A DNA stretch of 64,000 nt from Oscillospiraceae bacterium (GCA_009780175.1 WRAO01000009.1:1-64000); one strand, 5' to 3'. Shown: positions 43,067 to 52,742, counted from the first letter of the stretch. Program-made: numbers and translations. The notes: generated by a model from the sequence alone, not told the origin.

Positions 43067-43408
43067 ATGGATTTGGTACAAGTACTCAGTGAGCAATACA
43101 TGAAGCCGGAACTGCCCTCGATGAACGTGGGCGATACCGTCCGGGTTTCCGTAAAGGTCAAAGAAGGCGCTCGTGAGCGTGTCCAGGTGTTTGAAGGCAC
43201 GATCATCGCGAGAAAGCACGGCGGCGTCAGCGAGACTATCACCGTGCGCCGGATTTCTTACAACGTCGGTTGTGAGAAAGTGTTTCCTGTCCACAGCCCG
43301 ACCATTGTCGGCGTTGAAACCGTGAGACGCGGTAAAGTCAGAAGAGCGAAACTCTACTACCTGCGCGACCGTGTTGGTAAAAGAGCCAAGGTCAAAGAAA
43401 GAATCTAG
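43067..43408 (+). CDS. rplS: 50S ribosomal protein L19
   Basis: A 113-residue L19, which sits at the 30S-50S interface. [33 protein letters not shown] and the C-terminal [14 protein letters not shown] are all typical. GGGAGGATG upstream sets ATG 43067. It has its own promoter and leader, and a terminator follows before rbgA, so it is largely a separate unit. Confidence 0.97.
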   Translation: MDLVQVLSEQYMKPELPSMNVGDTVRVSVKVKEGARERVQVFEGTIIARKHGGVSETITVRRISYNVGCEKVFPVHSPTIVGVETVRRGKVRRAKLYYLRDRVGKRAKVKERI

Positions 43409-43414
43409 TCACCC

Positions 43415-43443
43415 AAAGCGCCCTGCTTTTCAGGGCGCTTTTT
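43415..43443 (+). terminator. Terminator after rplS
   Basis: An 11-bp stem (43415-43425 with 43431-43441), 5-nt loop, T-run, six bases after the stop. Confidence 0.92.
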
Positions 43444-43478
43444 GTAACATGTGGGGTGTAGAAAGGGAGGTGTATGTT

Positions 43479-44360
43479 GTGTCGATTGAGATGAATATCC
43501 AGTGGTTTCCCGGCCATATGACGAAAGCCAGACGGATGATGGAGGCCAACGTGCGCCTTGTCGACGCCGTCTGCGAGATTGTAGACGCGCGCATCCCCGA
43601 GTCCAGCCGGAACCCAGACGTCACGGAGTTGGTGGGGCAAAAACCGCGCGTTCTGATTTTGAACCGCATAGATCAGGCGGATATCGACCTCACAAAGGCC
43701 TGGGCCGCGTATTATAGGACGCTGGGCTATGCCGTGGTAGAGACGGACAGCCAGAGCGGGCGCGGCGTGGACGCCTTTTATCCGGCCTTGATCCAGTTAT
43801 TACAAGAGAAAATCGAGCAAAATCGGGCGAAGGGGATGGTCGGCAAACCGCTTCGGGCGATGATTGTGGGGATACCTAACGTTGGCAAGAGTTCTTTTAT
43901 CAACCGCGTGGCAAAACGCAAAGCAGCGATAGCCTCGGATAAACCCGGTGTAACGCGCGGAAAACAATGGATCGTCGTCGGCGAGGGGCTCGAACTTCTA
44001 GATACGCCCGGCATTCTCTGGCCCCGCTTTGACAGCCAGACGGTGGGAGAAAATCTCGCCTTTACCGGCGCAGTGCGGGATCAGATTATGGATCGAGAAA
44101 CCTTAGCGGCGAATCTCTTGCTCCGGCTCCGGGAACTATATCCGGAGCGGATCGAGGAGCGGTATAAATTTATACCGGACCCCGAGGCGAATGGCTATGA
44201 ACTCCTCGAGACAGCGGCGCGCAAACGCGGCTTCTTGATCCGAGGCGGCGAGGCGGACCTGGAGCGGATGGCAGTCCAGCTGCTGGACGAATTTCGCGGC
44301 GGGAAGCTAGGCCGGATCACGCTGGAGCGGCCACCGGCTTTGGTGAAAAACGATGATTGA
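43479..44360 (+). CDS. rbgA: Ribosome biogenesis GTPase A (RbgA/YlqF)
   Basis: A 293-residue circularly permuted GTPase needed for late 50S assembly. The motif order G4 (LNRIDQAD), G1 ([10 protein letters not shown]), G3 (DTPG) is the permuted order of the YlqF family, and the N-terminus [15 protein letters not shown] is standard. GGGAGG eight bases upstream favours GTG 43479. It leads rbgA-rnhB-yraN, a common Firmicutes order. The stop overlaps rnhB by 8 bases. Confidence 0.95.
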   Translation: MSIEMNIQWFPGHMTKARRMMEANVRLVDAVCEIVDARIPESSRNPDVTELVGQKPRVLILNRIDQADIDLTKAWAAYYRTLGYAVVETDSQSGRGVDAFYPALIQLLQEKIEQNRAKGMVGKPLRAMIVGIPNVGKSSFINRVAKRKAAIASDKPGVTRGKQWIVVGEGLELLDTPGILWPRFDSQTVGENLAFTGAVRDQIMDRETLAANLLLRLRELYPERIEERYKFIPDPEANGYELLETAARKRGFLIRGGEADLERMAVQLLDEFRGGKLGRITLERPPALVKNDD

Positions 44361-44958
44361 TCTCTGGCAAATAGAACGAGAACTCCAGGCAGACTATGCC
44401 GCAATCGCCGGTGTAGACGAGGCCGGACGGGGGCCGCTCGCGGGACCCGTCGTGGCGGCTGCGGTGATTTTGCCACAGGGAATTGAACTGCCGGGGCTGA
44501 ATGATTCGAAGAAACTCTCCGAACAACAGCGCGAGGCTTTGTTTGGCGAGATTTGTAGCCTAGCTCTGGCCTATGGAATCGGGCTTGCCTCCGCGGAAGA
44601 AATTGACGCGATGAATATTCTGAACGCGACGTATTTGGCGATGAACCGGGCAATTGCAGGGCTTTCGTCGGCGCCTAATCTCTGCCTAATTGACGGTAAC
44701 CGGGCGACGGGAGTACACCACCCGAACCAATGCGTAGTCAAAGGAGACGGGAAGTGCGCGTCCATTGCAGCGGCTTCGATTTTGGCGAAGGTGCACCGGG
44801 ATCGGTTGATGGTGGAGCTCCATGCCCAATGTCCGCAATATGGCTTTGCCGGGCATAAAGGCTATCCGACGAAGGCGCATTATGCGGCGCTTGACCTCTA
44901 TGGGCCGACAGCGCATCATCGGCGGAGTTTTTTGCAGAAATGGGAGGCCGGACGGTGA
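44353..44958 (+). CDS. rnhB: Ribonuclease HII
   Basis: A 201-residue RNase HII, removing ribonucleotides and RNA from RNA/DNA hybrids. The catalytic DEAGRG motif, LNDSKKLSE, a further Asp in LIDGN, and [11 protein letters not shown] are present. Length is normal for the short form without the extra N-terminal domain of Bacillus RnhB. It overlaps rbgA by 8 bases and yraN by 4. Confidence 0.96.
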   Translation: MIDLWQIERELQADYAAIAGVDEAGRGPLAGPVVAAAVILPQGIELPGLNDSKKLSEQQREALFGEICSLALAYGIGLASAEEIDAMNILNATYLAMNRAIAGLSSAPNLCLIDGNRATGVHHPNQCVVKGDGKCASIAAASILAKVHRDRLMVELHAQCPQYGFAGHKGYPTKAHYAALDLYGPTAHHRRSFLQKWEAGR

Positions 44959-45311
44959 AGCGGACTGGAGATTGGGGCGAGGCACTGGCGGCGGAATATC
45001 TGCAGGCGAAGGGCTATCAGGTAGTCACCGCAGGATATCGGACGCGGCATGGGGAGATTGATTTGATTGTTGCGGATGCCCGGTTTGTGGTGTTCGTAGA
45101 GGTCAAGACGCGGAAGGATGATTCTTTTGCAAGCGCAAGGGAATTTGTGGATAGCAGGAAGGTCGCACGGATTCGGCAAACAGCGGAGCTATGGCTAATG
45201 GAGCATGAGACGGAGTTGCAGCCGCGGTTTGACGTGGTTGAGATCTATGCGCCCTATGGTTTGGACACGAGATACCCGGAAATTCAGCATTTGGAGGATG
45301 CGTTTCAGTGA
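44955..45311 (+). CDS. yraN: YraN/UPF0102 family endonuclease-fold protein
   Basis: A 118-residue protein with the restriction-endonuclease-like core GEIDLI and VFVEVKTRK, as in YraN. The family is thought to act in DNA processing, but no reaction is proven. GTG 44955 overlaps the rnhB stop (GTGA) and lies eight bases after GGGAGG; an ATG at 44940 is buried deeper in rnhB. The stop overlaps the dipeptidase start. Confidence 0.9.
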   Translation: MKRTGDWGEALAAEYLQAKGYQVVTAGYRTRHGEIDLIVADARFVVFVEVKTRKDDSFASAREFVDSRKVARIRQTAELWLMEHETELQPRFDVVEIYAPYGLDTRYPEIQHLEDAFQ

Positions 45312-46252
45312 GATGGCCTCTTTTTGACGCCCATTGTGATACGCTATCGGCGATGCGGAGATCTGGTCAGGCTCTTTGGCGGAATGATCTGCATGTGGAT
45401 CTGGAGCGGGGTCGGGTGTTTGCGCCTTGGGCACAATTTTTTGCGATATTCGAACAAAATGTTTTGTCGCAGGGTCCTTTTTGGGATCAATATGAGCTGT
45501 TTTTGGGGCAAATTGGGGCAGAAATGGAACATGCAGTTTTTTGTCGGACTGCGGAAGAGGCAAAAACGGTGGCGGAGATGGGAAAAGTCGCGGCTTTTTT
45601 GTCTGTGGAGGGTGCGGAGCTGCTCAATTGCGATTTGGATAAACTCGCGGAGGCGCATAGGCTCGGGGTGCGGATGGTGACCTTGACTTGGAACCATGCG
45701 AATGCCCTATCTGGTGCGCACATGGATGCGTCGGGGCGGGGACTTAGTGAATTGGGTCGGCGGTTTGTGCGGACGTGTCAGGACCTTGGGGTGATTGTGG
45801 ATGTGTCTCATCTCTCGGAGCCGGGGTTTTGGGATGTGGCGGAGGAGATGGAGGGGCCGTTTGTCGCGAGCCATTCGAACTCGAAAGCGGTTTGGTCGCA
45901 TAGCCGGAACTTGACGGATGCGCAATTTTTGGCTATTGTGAAAGCTGGAGGCGTGGCGGGGATCAATCTCTACAGTAAGTTTGTGGGGGATGACCCGGAT
46001 GTGGACGATGTGATTGCCCATGTGGAGCATTTTTGGAGCCTCGGAGGAGAGCGGTCTGTAGCGATGGGGGCGGATTTGGATGGGTGCGACGCCTTGCCGC
46101 GTGGGATTGTTGGGATACAGGATTTGGAACAGGTAGCCGAGGGGCTTTTGCGGAGAAACTACGGAGAGGGGCTTGTGCGGGACCTCTTTTATAATAATTT
46201 GCTCAGGGTAGTTGAGACAGTTTGCTCGATGACGAACGCAAATACGAAATGA
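45308..46252 (+). CDS. Membrane dipeptidase (peptidase M19)
   Basis: A 314-residue zinc dipeptidase of the renal dipeptidase family. FDAHCDTL carries the first zinc pair, VEGAE the bridging Glu, then LTWNHANALSGA, VIVDVSHLSE and FVASHSNS. It hydrolyses dipeptides, including D-amino-acid ones. The GTG start overlaps the yraN stop by four bases (GTGA). There is no signal peptide, so it is cytoplasmic. It is followed by thrC after 10 bases. Confidence 0.92.
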   Translation: MRWPLFDAHCDTLSAMRRSGQALWRNDLHVDLERGRVFAPWAQFFAIFEQNVLSQGPFWDQYELFLGQIGAEMEHAVFCRTAEEAKTVAEMGKVAAFLSVEGAELLNCDLDKLAEAHRLGVRMVTLTWNHANALSGAHMDASGRGLSELGRRFVRTCQDLGVIVDVSHLSEPGFWDVAEEMEGPFVASHSNSKAVWSHSRNLTDAQFLAIVKAGGVAGINLYSKFVGDDPDVDDVIAHVEHFWSLGGERSVAMGADLDGCDALPRGIVGIQDLEQVAEGLLRRNYGEGLVRDLFYNNLLRVVETVCSMTNANTK

Positions 46253-46262
46253 AGGATGGTGC

Positions 46263-47753
46263 GTGAAGATGTGGTATATGAGTACGCGGGATAAGACGGT
46301 GCGGGTGAGCGCGGCGGAGGCGATTGCGCAGGGGCTGGCTTCGGATGGCGGGCTGTTCGTGCCGGAGGTGCTGCCGCGGTTTACGGAGGATCAGATCGAG
46401 TCGCTTTGTGAGATGACCTATCAGGAGCGGGCGGTCTATCTCATGGGCTTTTTCCTCAGAGACTTTAGCTTTCCGGAGTTGGCGGAGTTTGTGGAGCAGG
46501 CGTATAACGAGAAGACTTTTGATGCGCCGGAGATTGCGCCCTTGGTAGAGTGCGCGGAGGACACTTGGTTCCTCGAGCTTTGGCATGGGCCGACTTCGGC
46601 GTTTAAGGATATGGCTTTGCAAATTTTGCCCTATCTGCTCACGGCGTCTTTGGAGAAGACGAAGGAGGAGCGGGAGGTTTGTATTCTCGTTGCTACGTCC
46701 GGGGATACGGGCAAGGCCGCGCTGGAGGGCTTTTGCGATGTGCCGCGGACGAAGATTTTGGTGTTTTATCCGAAGGACGGCGTGAGCGATGTGCAGGCTT
46801 TGCAGATGCAGACGCAGGCGGGGGATAACGTGGGCGTGTTGAGCGTTGTCGGGAATTTTGACGACGCGCAGACGGGTGTGAAGCGGATTTTTGGGGATGC
46901 GGCTTTGGCGAAAGAACTGAACGATCGTGGCTATTTCCTCTCATCGGCGAACTCGATCAATTGGGGGCGGCTGTTGCCGCAGATTGTGTATTATGTGTCG
47001 GCTTATTGCGATTTGATCCGTGCGGAGCGCATTGAGGTGGGGGAGCGTGTAAACTTCTCTGTGCCGACGGGGAATTTCGGCAATATCCTCGCGGGATTTT
47101 ATGCCAAGCAGATGGGATTGCCAATTGGGAAGCTGATCTGCGCTTCGAACGCGAACAATGTGTTGACGGAGTTCATTCGGACCGGGGTTTATAATCGGAA
47201 CCGGCCGTTCCATACGACGCTTTCGCCTTCGATGGATATTTTGGTGTCCAGCAATTTGGAGCGGCTGTTGTTTTTGCTCTCGGGCGGGAATGACACGGAG
47301 ACTGCGGGGTATATGAAGGAGCTGTCTGAAAAAGGGCAGTATACGGTTTCGCCGGAGGTTCGGGCGGCTGTGGCGGAGACGTTTTGGGCGGATTTCTGTG
47401 ATGACGCGCGGACGCGGGAGCGGATTGCGGAGCTGTTTGAGGCGGGGTATTTGATGGACACGCATACGGCTGTGGCGTATGATGTGCTTGAGAAATATCG
47501 CGCGGAGACTGGGGATACTACGCCTACGGTGGTGGTTTCTACTGCGAGCCCGTATAAGTTTGCGGACAGTGTGCTGGATGCGCTGGGGGCTTTGGGAGAC
47601 GCCGAAGGGCTGGCGCTGATTGATAAGCTCAGCGAGGTGAGCGGAACGACGGCGCCGGAGCCGCTGGTGGCGCTTCGGGGCAAAGAGGTTCGGTTTGATC
47701 GGACGGTTGAGGCTGAGGAGATGACCGCGGCTGTGCGGGCGTTTTTGGTGTGA
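46263..47753 (+). CDS. thrC: Threonine synthase
   Basis: A 496-residue PLP enzyme converting O-phosphohomoserine to threonine. The PLP lysine lies in WHGPTSAFKD. Substrate- and phosphate-binding stretches are ATSGDTGKAAL and NSINWGRLLPQ. The N-terminus MSTRDKTVRVSAAEAIAQGLASDGGLFVPE is typical of the longer, fungal-like class. GTG 46263 lies five bases after AAGGAT; ATG 46269 is an alternative. No other threonine genes are adjacent. Confidence 0.95.
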   Translation: MKMWYMSTRDKTVRVSAAEAIAQGLASDGGLFVPEVLPRFTEDQIESLCEMTYQERAVYLMGFFLRDFSFPELAEFVEQAYNEKTFDAPEIAPLVECAEDTWFLELWHGPTSAFKDMALQILPYLLTASLEKTKEEREVCILVATSGDTGKAALEGFCDVPRTKILVFYPKDGVSDVQALQMQTQAGDNVGVLSVVGNFDDAQTGVKRIFGDAALAKELNDRGYFLSSANSINWGRLLPQIVYYVSAYCDLIRAERIEVGERVNFSVPTGNFGNILAGFYAKQMGLPIGKLICASNANNVLTEFIRTGVYNRNRPFHTTLSPSMDILVSSNLERLLFLLSGGNDTETAGYMKELSEKGQYTVSPEVRAAVAETFWADFCDDARTRERIAELFEAGYLMDTHTAVAYDVLEKYRAETGDTTPTVVVSTASPYKFADSVLDALGALGDAEGLALIDKLSEVSGTTAPEPLVALRGKEVRFDRTVEAEEMTAAVRAFLV

Positions 47754-47763
47754 TGCAGCGAAA

Positions 47764-47786
47764 GCCTCCTTTGGAAAAGGAACCTA
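47764..47786. repeat. Short hairpin repeat CCTCCTTTGGAAAAGGA type
   Basis: Resembles the hairpin at 61151-61170 in sequence and in placement after a gene (shared core CTCCTTTGGAAAAGGA). Confidence 0.5.
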
Positions 47787-47798
47787 TGCGCGAAAAGA

Positions 47799-47820
47799 GG
47801 GACGCTGTGGACAGCGTCCC
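47799..47820 (-). terminator. Terminator of the DUF1540 gene (possibly bidirectional)
   Basis: A 9-bp stem with a 4-nt loop. On the - strand it is followed by TCTTTTC, so it best serves the DUF1540 gene; on the + strand it lies ~45 bases after thrC. Confidence 0.75.
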
Positions 47821-47836
47821 TTACACCAAGAAATAG

Positions 47837-48013
47837 TTACTTCGCTTCGAAGGTGCCGCAGCAGGTGTCGCGTTCGTCTTTGCAGTTTTGAACTTGGTTT
47901 GCGACTTGAATGTGGTCAGCGTGGCACATGAGGTCGGCGCTGTTGTAGACGCAGCTTGTTACGTCGCAGCTGACGCCGGAGAGGCTGGCTGTGGTTTTTT
48001 TGGCTTTTATCAT
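47837..48013 (-). CDS. DUF1540 small Cys-rich protein
   Basis: A 58-residue protein with GVSCDVTSCVYNS and CHADHIQV, the DUF1540 pattern, then a C-terminal CKDERDTCCGTF. There are six cysteines, suggesting a bound metal. DUF1540 proteins are common in Clostridia and function is unknown. AAGGAGA precedes the ATG. It is a lone - strand gene in a + block, and its 5' leader contains a REP-like hairpin (48035-48062). Confidence 0.88.
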   Translation of the reverse strand: MIKAKKTTASLSGVSCDVTSCVYNSADLMCHADHIQVANQVQNCKDERDTCCGTFEAK

Positions 48014-48034
48014 AGTTGTTTCTCCTTTGTTGAT

Positions 48035-48062
48035 GGGCGGGCGGCAGGATGCCGCCCCTACA
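48035..48062. repeat. REP-like inverted repeat (GGGCGGCA type)
   Basis: GGGCGGCA-gga-TGCCGCCC followed by CTACA. It is nearly identical to the copy at 52685-52708 and lies in the leader of the DUF1540 gene. Confidence 0.75.
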
Positions 48063-48121
48063 AATGATATTGTTCCAGATTCAGTTTTCCCGGTGGGATT
48101 TGAACTATTCCGGAGGTTCTT

Positions 48122-48814
48122 ATGTCTCTTTATGCCATTGGTGATTTGCATCTCTCGCTCGCTACGGACAAGCCGATGGACGTGTTTGGCGGGCGGTGGG
48201 AGCGGTATGTGGAAAAATTGCTCGATGGATTTTCCGCGCTCGGGCCGGAGGATATGACGGTGCTTTGCGGAGATTTGACTTGGGGAATGAACCTGGAGGA
48301 GAGTTTGGCGGATTTCCAGTTTATCCACGCGCTGCCGGGGAAGAAATTGGTGCTCAAGGGGAATCACGATTACTGGTGGAATACGGCGACGAAGATTGGG
48401 CAGTTTTTTTTCGCGCATGGGATTGACAGCATCGGGCTACTCCACAATAATTGCCACTTTTATGGCGACATCGCGATTTGCGGGACGCGGGGGTGGTTTT
48501 ATGAGGAGGAGACGGGCAGCGAGCATGATAAGAAGATCATGAATCGGGAACTGTTGCGGCTGGAAGCTTCGCTGAAAGCGGCGGGAGATAGGGAGAAATT
48601 TTGTTTTTTGCACTATCCGCCGCGGTATAAGGACTATATTTGCCAGGAGATTGTGGACTTGATGACGGCATATGGGGTTACGCGGTGTTTTTATGGGCAT
48701 ATTCATGGGCCGAGCCATCGGTTTGCGGTGGAGGGTTTGGTCGGGGGGATCGACTATCGAATGGTGTCGGCGGATGCGTTGCAGTTTGCGCCGTATAAAA
48801 TATTGGAAAGTTAA
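48122..48814 (+). CDS. Metallophosphoesterase
   Basis: A 230-residue calcineurin-like phosphoesterase with GDLHLS, CGDLTWG, GNHDYWW, FLHYPP and YGHIHG, the full set of two-metal ligands. Substrate unknown. CCGGAGG before the ATG. Length and motifs match the family found as a lone gene in Firmicutes. It ends ~30 bases before the tig promoter. Confidence 0.92.
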   Translation: MSLYAIGDLHLSLATDKPMDVFGGRWERYVEKLLDGFSALGPEDMTVLCGDLTWGMNLEESLADFQFIHALPGKKLVLKGNHDYWWNTATKIGQFFFAHGIDSIGLLHNNCHFYGDIAICGTRGWFYEEETGSEHDKKIMNRELLRLEASLKAAGDREKFCFLHYPPRYKDYICQEIVDLMTAYGVTRCFYGHIHGPSHRFAVEGLVGGIDYRMVSADALQFAPYKILES

Positions 48815-48846
48815 CGAAATCTGTAGAAAAATTAACAGATAATTAT

Positions 48847-48875
48847 TTGCAATTTTTGGCCCCATCTGATACAAT
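48847..48875 (+). promoter_or_regulatory. Promoter of tig
   Basis: TTGCAA (48847-48852), 17-bp spacer, TACAAT (48870-48875), about 35 bases before the start codon. Confidence 0.75.
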
Positions 48876-48909
48876 ACGGGGCGGATAAGGATTTAGGAGG
48901 ATGGCAGAG

Positions 48910-50349
48910 ATGAAAGTTAACGGGGTAAATCCAAAAGAGAAGAGCACAATCGAGGTAATTGTAGAGGTTCCGGCGGCTGCGTTTGAGGCTGCGTTGGAGC
49001 AGTCTTACCGTAAGAATCGGGGTGGGTTGTTGATCCCCGGGTTTCGGAAGGGGAAGGCGCCTCGGAAGATCATTGAGCGGATGTATGGAAACTCGTTTTT
49101 CTTTGAGGATGCCATTAACATCGTCGCGCCGGATGCGTTTGAGTATGCGGTGAAAGAGAAAGACCTCAAGACCGTTGGGCGTCCGAGTGTGGAAGATGTG
49201 GACGTTTCGGACGATAAGGTGTTGACGCTGACCTTTACGACGGCGCTCTATCCGGAGGTGACTCTGGGTACTTATAAGGGCCTTTCTGCGGAGAAAAACG
49301 CGGAGGCAGTGAAGAAGGCTGACATTGACGCGGAGCTCTTGGCTCTGCAAAAGCGTAATGCGCGGATTCAGCCTGTCAAACGGAAGGCGAAGAAGGGCGA
49401 CACGGCAGTGATCGACTTTGAAGGCTTCCTCGATGGCGTACCGTTTGATGGCGGCAAGGCCGATGGATTTGATCTGGTTCTGGGGTCGGGGTCGTTTGTA
49501 CCTGGGTTTGAGGATCAGGTGATTGGCATGAAAGCCGGGGATGAGAAGGCGGTTAAGATTACCTTCCCGGTGGATTATGCGGCGGATTTGGCTGGCAAAG
49601 ACGTTGTATTCCAAGTGACTTGCCAGGAGGTCAAAGAGCAGGTTTTGCCGGAGCTCGACGATGAGTTTGCCAAGGATGTGTCTGAGTTTGACACGTTGAA
49701 AGAGCTTCAGGAAGACATCAAAACCAGACTCACCGCAGAGCGGACGAAGAAGGCGGACGATGCGTTCGAGGAAGCCATCATGAAGCAGGCTGTGGAGAGC
49801 ATGACCGTTGAGGTCCCCGCCGCGATGGTGGAGCAGACTTTGGACGGCATGATGCAGGACTTCCATTACAGCATCTCTTCGCAGGGCATGGATCCGGCGC
49901 AGTATTTGCAGATGATGGGCATGAATGTGGAGGGCTTCCGCGAGGGCAGCCGTTCGACTGCGTTGGCCCGGCTCAAGACGAGCTTGTTGCTGGAGGCTGT
50001 AGCTGCTGCGGAGAAGATCGCGGTAGTCGAGGCGGATATTGAGGCGGAGTATGCGCGTCTGGCGGAGCAATACGGCCAGGCGGTGGAGCGGATTAAGAAG
50101 ATGGTCAGCGCGGAGGATCTCACAGGGGATATCATGCGCCGGAAGGCTTCGGAGTTGATCTTCGGCAGCGCGAAGACGAAGGCGGCGAAGAAGTCTGCCA
50201 AGACGGACGAGGCGGAGGCTCCGGCGGAAGCGGCTGAAGAAAAGCCAGCCAAGAAGCCCGCTGCGAAAAAGGCGGCCAAGACGGAAGCTGAGGTAACTGA
50301 GAAGAAGCCGGTGGCGAAGACGACGAAGGCGAAGAAAGAGACGGAATAA
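48910..50349 (+). CDS. tig: Trigger factor with Lys/Ala-rich C-terminal tail
   Basis: A 479-residue ribosome-bound chaperone with peptidyl-prolyl isomerase activity. The ribosome-binding loop GFRKGKAPRKIIE sits near residue 45, the FKBP domain GDTAVIDFEGFLDGVPFDGG near 160, and the C-terminal chaperone arms follow. Typical length is ~430; the last ~60 residues are an added Lys/Ala/Glu/Pro-rich, histone-H1-like tail (KKPAAKKAAK). AGGAGG nine bases upstream favours ATG 48910; an ATG at 48901 abuts that site. It heads the tig-clpP-clpX-lon-engB block. Confidence 0.95.
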   Translation: MKVNGVNPKEKSTIEVIVEVPAAAFEAALEQSYRKNRGGLLIPGFRKGKAPRKIIERMYGNSFFFEDAINIVAPDAFEYAVKEKDLKTVGRPSVEDVDVSDDKVLTLTFTTALYPEVTLGTYKGLSAEKNAEAVKKADIDAELLALQKRNARIQPVKRKAKKGDTAVIDFEGFLDGVPFDGGKADGFDLVLGSGSFVPGFEDQVIGMKAGDEKAVKITFPVDYAADLAGKDVVFQVTCQEVKEQVLPELDDEFAKDVSEFDTLKELQEDIKTRLTAERTKKADDAFEEAIMKQAVESMTVEVPAAMVEQTLDGMMQDFHYSISSQGMDPAQYLQMMGMNVEGFREGSRSTALARLKTSLLLEAVAAAEKIAVVEADIEAEYARLAEQYGQAVERIKKMVSAEDLTGDIMRRKASELIFGSAKTKAAKKSAKTDEAEAPAEAAEEKPAKKPAAKKAAKTEAEVTEKKPVAKTTKAKKETE

Positions 50350-50375
50350 AAGCTAGTCCTCATGGCTAGTATGGT

Positions 50376-50405
50376 ATATGGCGCGATGTTTGTGTCGCGC
50401 CATAT
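50376..50405. terminator. Hairpin between tig and clpP
   Basis: An 11-bp perfect stem (50376-50386 with 50395-50405), 8-nt loop, no T-run. It may separate tig from clpP expression. Confidence 0.5.
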
Positions 50406-50418
50406 TGCTGGAAAAAAC

Positions 50419-50447
50419 TTGACATAATTTGTAATACAATGTACTGA
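50419..50447 (+). promoter_or_regulatory. Possible clpP promoter
   Basis: Perfect TTGACA (50419-50424), but at 17 bp the -10 (TACTGA) is poor. A good TACAAT (50435-50440) is only 10 bp away. One of the elements may be used with a different partner; no clear repressor site is seen. Confidence 0.35.
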
Positions 50448-50472
50448 TGGATTTGCGAGGAGGGTTTCGTAT

Positions 50473-51054
50473 ATGAGTTTGGTTCCATATGTAGTTGAAC
50501 AGACCAGCCGCGGCGAGCGGTCTTATGACATTTATTCGCGGCTTTTGAATGATCGAATTGTGATGTTGTCTGATGAGGTCAATGATGTGACGGCCAGCCT
50601 CATTGTGGCCCAGCTTCTGTATTTGGAGGCGCAGGATCCGGATAAGGATATTCAGTTTTATATCAACAGCCCCGGCGGGTCGATCACGTCCGGCATGGCG
50701 ATCTATGATACGATGCAGTATATCAAGGCGGATGTGTCTACCATTTGCATCGGCATGGCGGCGAGCATGGGGGCGTTTTTGCTCTCGGCGGGGGCGAAGG
50801 GGAAGCGTCTGGCTTTGCCGAATGCGGAGGTTATGATTCACCAGCCGTCCGGCGGGAGCCGGGGGCAGGCGACGGATATTCAAATCCAGGCCGAGCGGAT
50901 CTTGCGGATGAAGAAGAATCTGAACCAGATTTTGGCTGAGAATACCGGCAAGCCGATCGAAGTGATCGAGAAGGACTGCGAGCGGGATTATTTTATGAGC
51001 GCGCAGGAAGCGGTTGAGTATGGGATTTTAGATAAGGTAATTTCCAAGCGCTAG
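50473..51054 (+). CDS. clpP: ATP-dependent Clp protease proteolytic subunit
   Basis: A 193-residue serine peptidase forming the ClpP double heptamer. The triad is visible: Ser98 (GMAASMG), His123 (MIHQP) and Asp172. [10 protein letters not shown] and the handle region are normal. GCGAGGAGG precedes the ATG. clpX follows, so ClpXP is encoded together. The last codons and the TAG stop lie inside a 28-base perfect palindrome. Confidence 0.97.
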   Translation: MSLVPYVVEQTSRGERSYDIYSRLLNDRIVMLSDEVNDVTASLIVAQLLYLEAQDPDKDIQFYINSPGGSITSGMAIYDTMQYIKADVSTICIGMAASMGAFLLSAGAKGKRLALPNAEVMIHQPSGGSRGQATDIQIQAERILRMKKNLNQILAENTGKPIEVIEKDCERDYFMSAQEAVEYGILDKVISKR

Positions 51055-51066
51055 CGCTTGGAAATT
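51039..51066. repeat. 28-bp perfect palindrome over the clpP stop codon
   Basis: AATTTCCAAGCGCT and its exact reverse complement are directly joined. The clpP stop (51052-51054) is at the centre. Another perfect 18-bp palindrome (51106-51123, GTCTTTTTC/GAAAAAGAC) and a CTTTTCGC-tac-GCGAAAAG hairpin (about 51179-51197) follow before clpX. Confidence 0.9.
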
Positions 51067-51236
51067 AGGCCGCGCTGTGCGCGGATCGCTGCGGCGGGCT
51101 TAGGTGTCTTTTTCGAAAAAGACGGATTCTATTTTTTCGCCTTTGTCGTACACTGGCGCGCACTCCGACGACGAAAAAGCTTTTCGCTACGCGAAAAGGA
51201 TGGAGGATGCGATTTTTCTAAAGGTAAGGAGAGTTC

Positions 51237-52574
51237 ATGGCTAGAAAGAGTGACGATAGCAAGACGACGCGTTGTTCGTTTTGTGGGAAGCATCAAAATC
51301 AGGTAGATCGCATGATTGCGGGGCGGGATTCCTGTATCTGTAATGAATGCGTCGATCTCTGCATGGGGATTTTGGAAGATGAACTGCCATTGGGTGACTG
51401 GGGCGGGGGCAAGGAGGCGGCGCAGACTTTGATGCAACCCGCCAGTTTGCCGCGGCCACAGGATATCCGGGCGGTTTTGGATGAGTATATTATCGGTCAG
51501 GAGCGGGCGAAGATTGCGCTCTCGGTGGCGGTGTATAATCACTATAAACGCATCTATCTCGGCGGTGAGGACGATGTGGAGTTGCAAAAAAGCAATATTT
51601 TGCTCATCGGACCGACGGGGAGCGGGAAGACGCTGTTTGCACAGACGCTTGCGCGGGTGCTTCAGGTACCGTTTGCCATCGCCGACGCGACGACCTTAAC
51701 TGAAGCGGGATATGTCGGAGACGATGTGGAGAATATCCTCGTCCGTCTACTCCAAGCGGCGGATTATGATGTGGAGCGGGCCCAGCGGGGAATTATCTAT
51801 ATCGACGAGTTGGATAAGATTTCGCGTAAGAGCGAGAACGCTTCGATTACGCGGGATGTGTCCGGCGAGGGCGTGCAGCAGGCATTGCTTAAGATTTTGG
51901 AAGGCACGGTTGCCAATGTGCCGCCGCAGGGCGGACGGAAGCATCCGCATCAGGAATTTATCCACATTGACACGTCTAACATCCTCTTTATCTGTGGAGG
52001 CGCTTTTGATGGGCTTGAGAAGATCATTGAGCGGCGCATTCATCGGAGCGGGATCGGGTTTGGAGCGGACATTCAGGGTAAGAAGGACAAAGATGTGGGC
52101 GAGATTCTCAGGCATGTGCAGGCGCGGGATTTGCTGAAGTTTGGCATCATCCCGGAGTTGGTGGGACGTTTGCCGGTGATTACGCCGCTGAAGTCTTTGG
52201 GGCGTGAGGAATTGGTTCAGATTCTCACGGAGCCGAAAAATGCGCTTACGAAGCAATATAAGGCGCTCCTCGGGTATGACGATATGACGCTGGTCTTTGA
52301 CCGCGGGGCTGTCGAGGCGATTGCGGATCGGGCGATTGAGTTGGAGATCGGTGCGCGGGGTCTGCGCAGCGTGGTGGAGAATGTGATGCTGGACATCATG
52401 TTCAACGCGCCGTCTGACCCGAGCATTGACACGATTACGATTACGGAGGCGACTGTCAGAGACGGTGCGCCGCCGGAGATGACGCATAAAAATTTGGAGA
52501 TTAACGTCCCTGCGCCCGGGCCAGTGCTTGGAATCCCCGGGGCTAGCGCGGGACCGGAAGGACATGTATCGTAA
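51237..52574 (+). CDS. clpX: ClpX ATPase/unfoldase
   Basis: A 445-residue AAA+ unfoldase that feeds ClpP. The N-terminal zinc domain (CSFCGKHQ ... [10 protein letters not shown]) is followed by Walker A GPTGSGKT, Walker [12 protein letters not shown] and the ClpP-binding IGF-type loop (SGIGFGAD). The C-terminus is slightly longer than usual and Pro/Gly-rich. AAGGAGAG precedes the ATG. The ~180-base gap from clpP is filled with palindromes. Confidence 0.97.
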   Translation: MARKSDDSKTTRCSFCGKHQNQVDRMIAGRDSCICNECVDLCMGILEDELPLGDWGGGKEAAQTLMQPASLPRPQDIRAVLDEYIIGQERAKIALSVAVYNHYKRIYLGGEDDVELQKSNILLIGPTGSGKTLFAQTLARVLQVPFAIADATTLTEAGYVGDDVENILVRLLQAADYDVERAQRGIIYIDELDKISRKSENASITRDVSGEGVQQALLKILEGTVANVPPQGGRKHPHQEFIHIDTSNILFICGGAFDGLEKIIERRIHRSGIGFGADIQGKKDKDVGEILRHVQARDLLKFGIIPELVGRLPVITPLKSLGREELVQILTEPKNALTKQYKALLGYDDMTLVFDRGAVEAIADRAIELEIGARGLRSVVENVMLDIMFNAPSDPSIDTITITEATVRDGAPPEMTHKNLEINVPAPGPVLGIPGASAGPEGHVS

Positions 52575-52585
52575 ATGCAGGATAG

Positions 52586-52613
52586 GGGCGGCCCTGTGTG
52601 GCCGCCCTGTGTT
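52586..52613 (+). terminator. Hairpin/terminator after clpX
   Basis: GGGCGGCC-tgtgt-GGCCGCCC-type stem (52586-52593 with 52600-52607), followed by TGTGTTTT. It also belongs to the REP-like family of this region. Confidence 0.6.
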
Positions 52614-52684
52614 TTAGGCGGGATAGGCGCCCCTGCGGGACTGTGGTGCGTGGAATTGGAGCGGGAGAAGGCGCAATTTGTGGC

Positions 52685-52708
52685 GGGCGGCAGGATGCCG
52701 CCCCTACG
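52685..52708. repeat. REP-like inverted repeat (GGGCGGCA type)
   Basis: GGGCGGCA-gga-TGCCGCCC then CTAC, matching the copy at 48035-48062. It sits 35 bases before lon. Confidence 0.75.
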
Positions 52709-52742
52709 GGTGCCACAGGTTAAGATAGAGAGGTGAATATAC

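Noticed and set aside
48832-50070. A 412-codon - strand frame opposite tig
   Set aside because: Tig is certain on the + strand; the - frame is a GC-rich shadow full of Arg and Leu with no motif.
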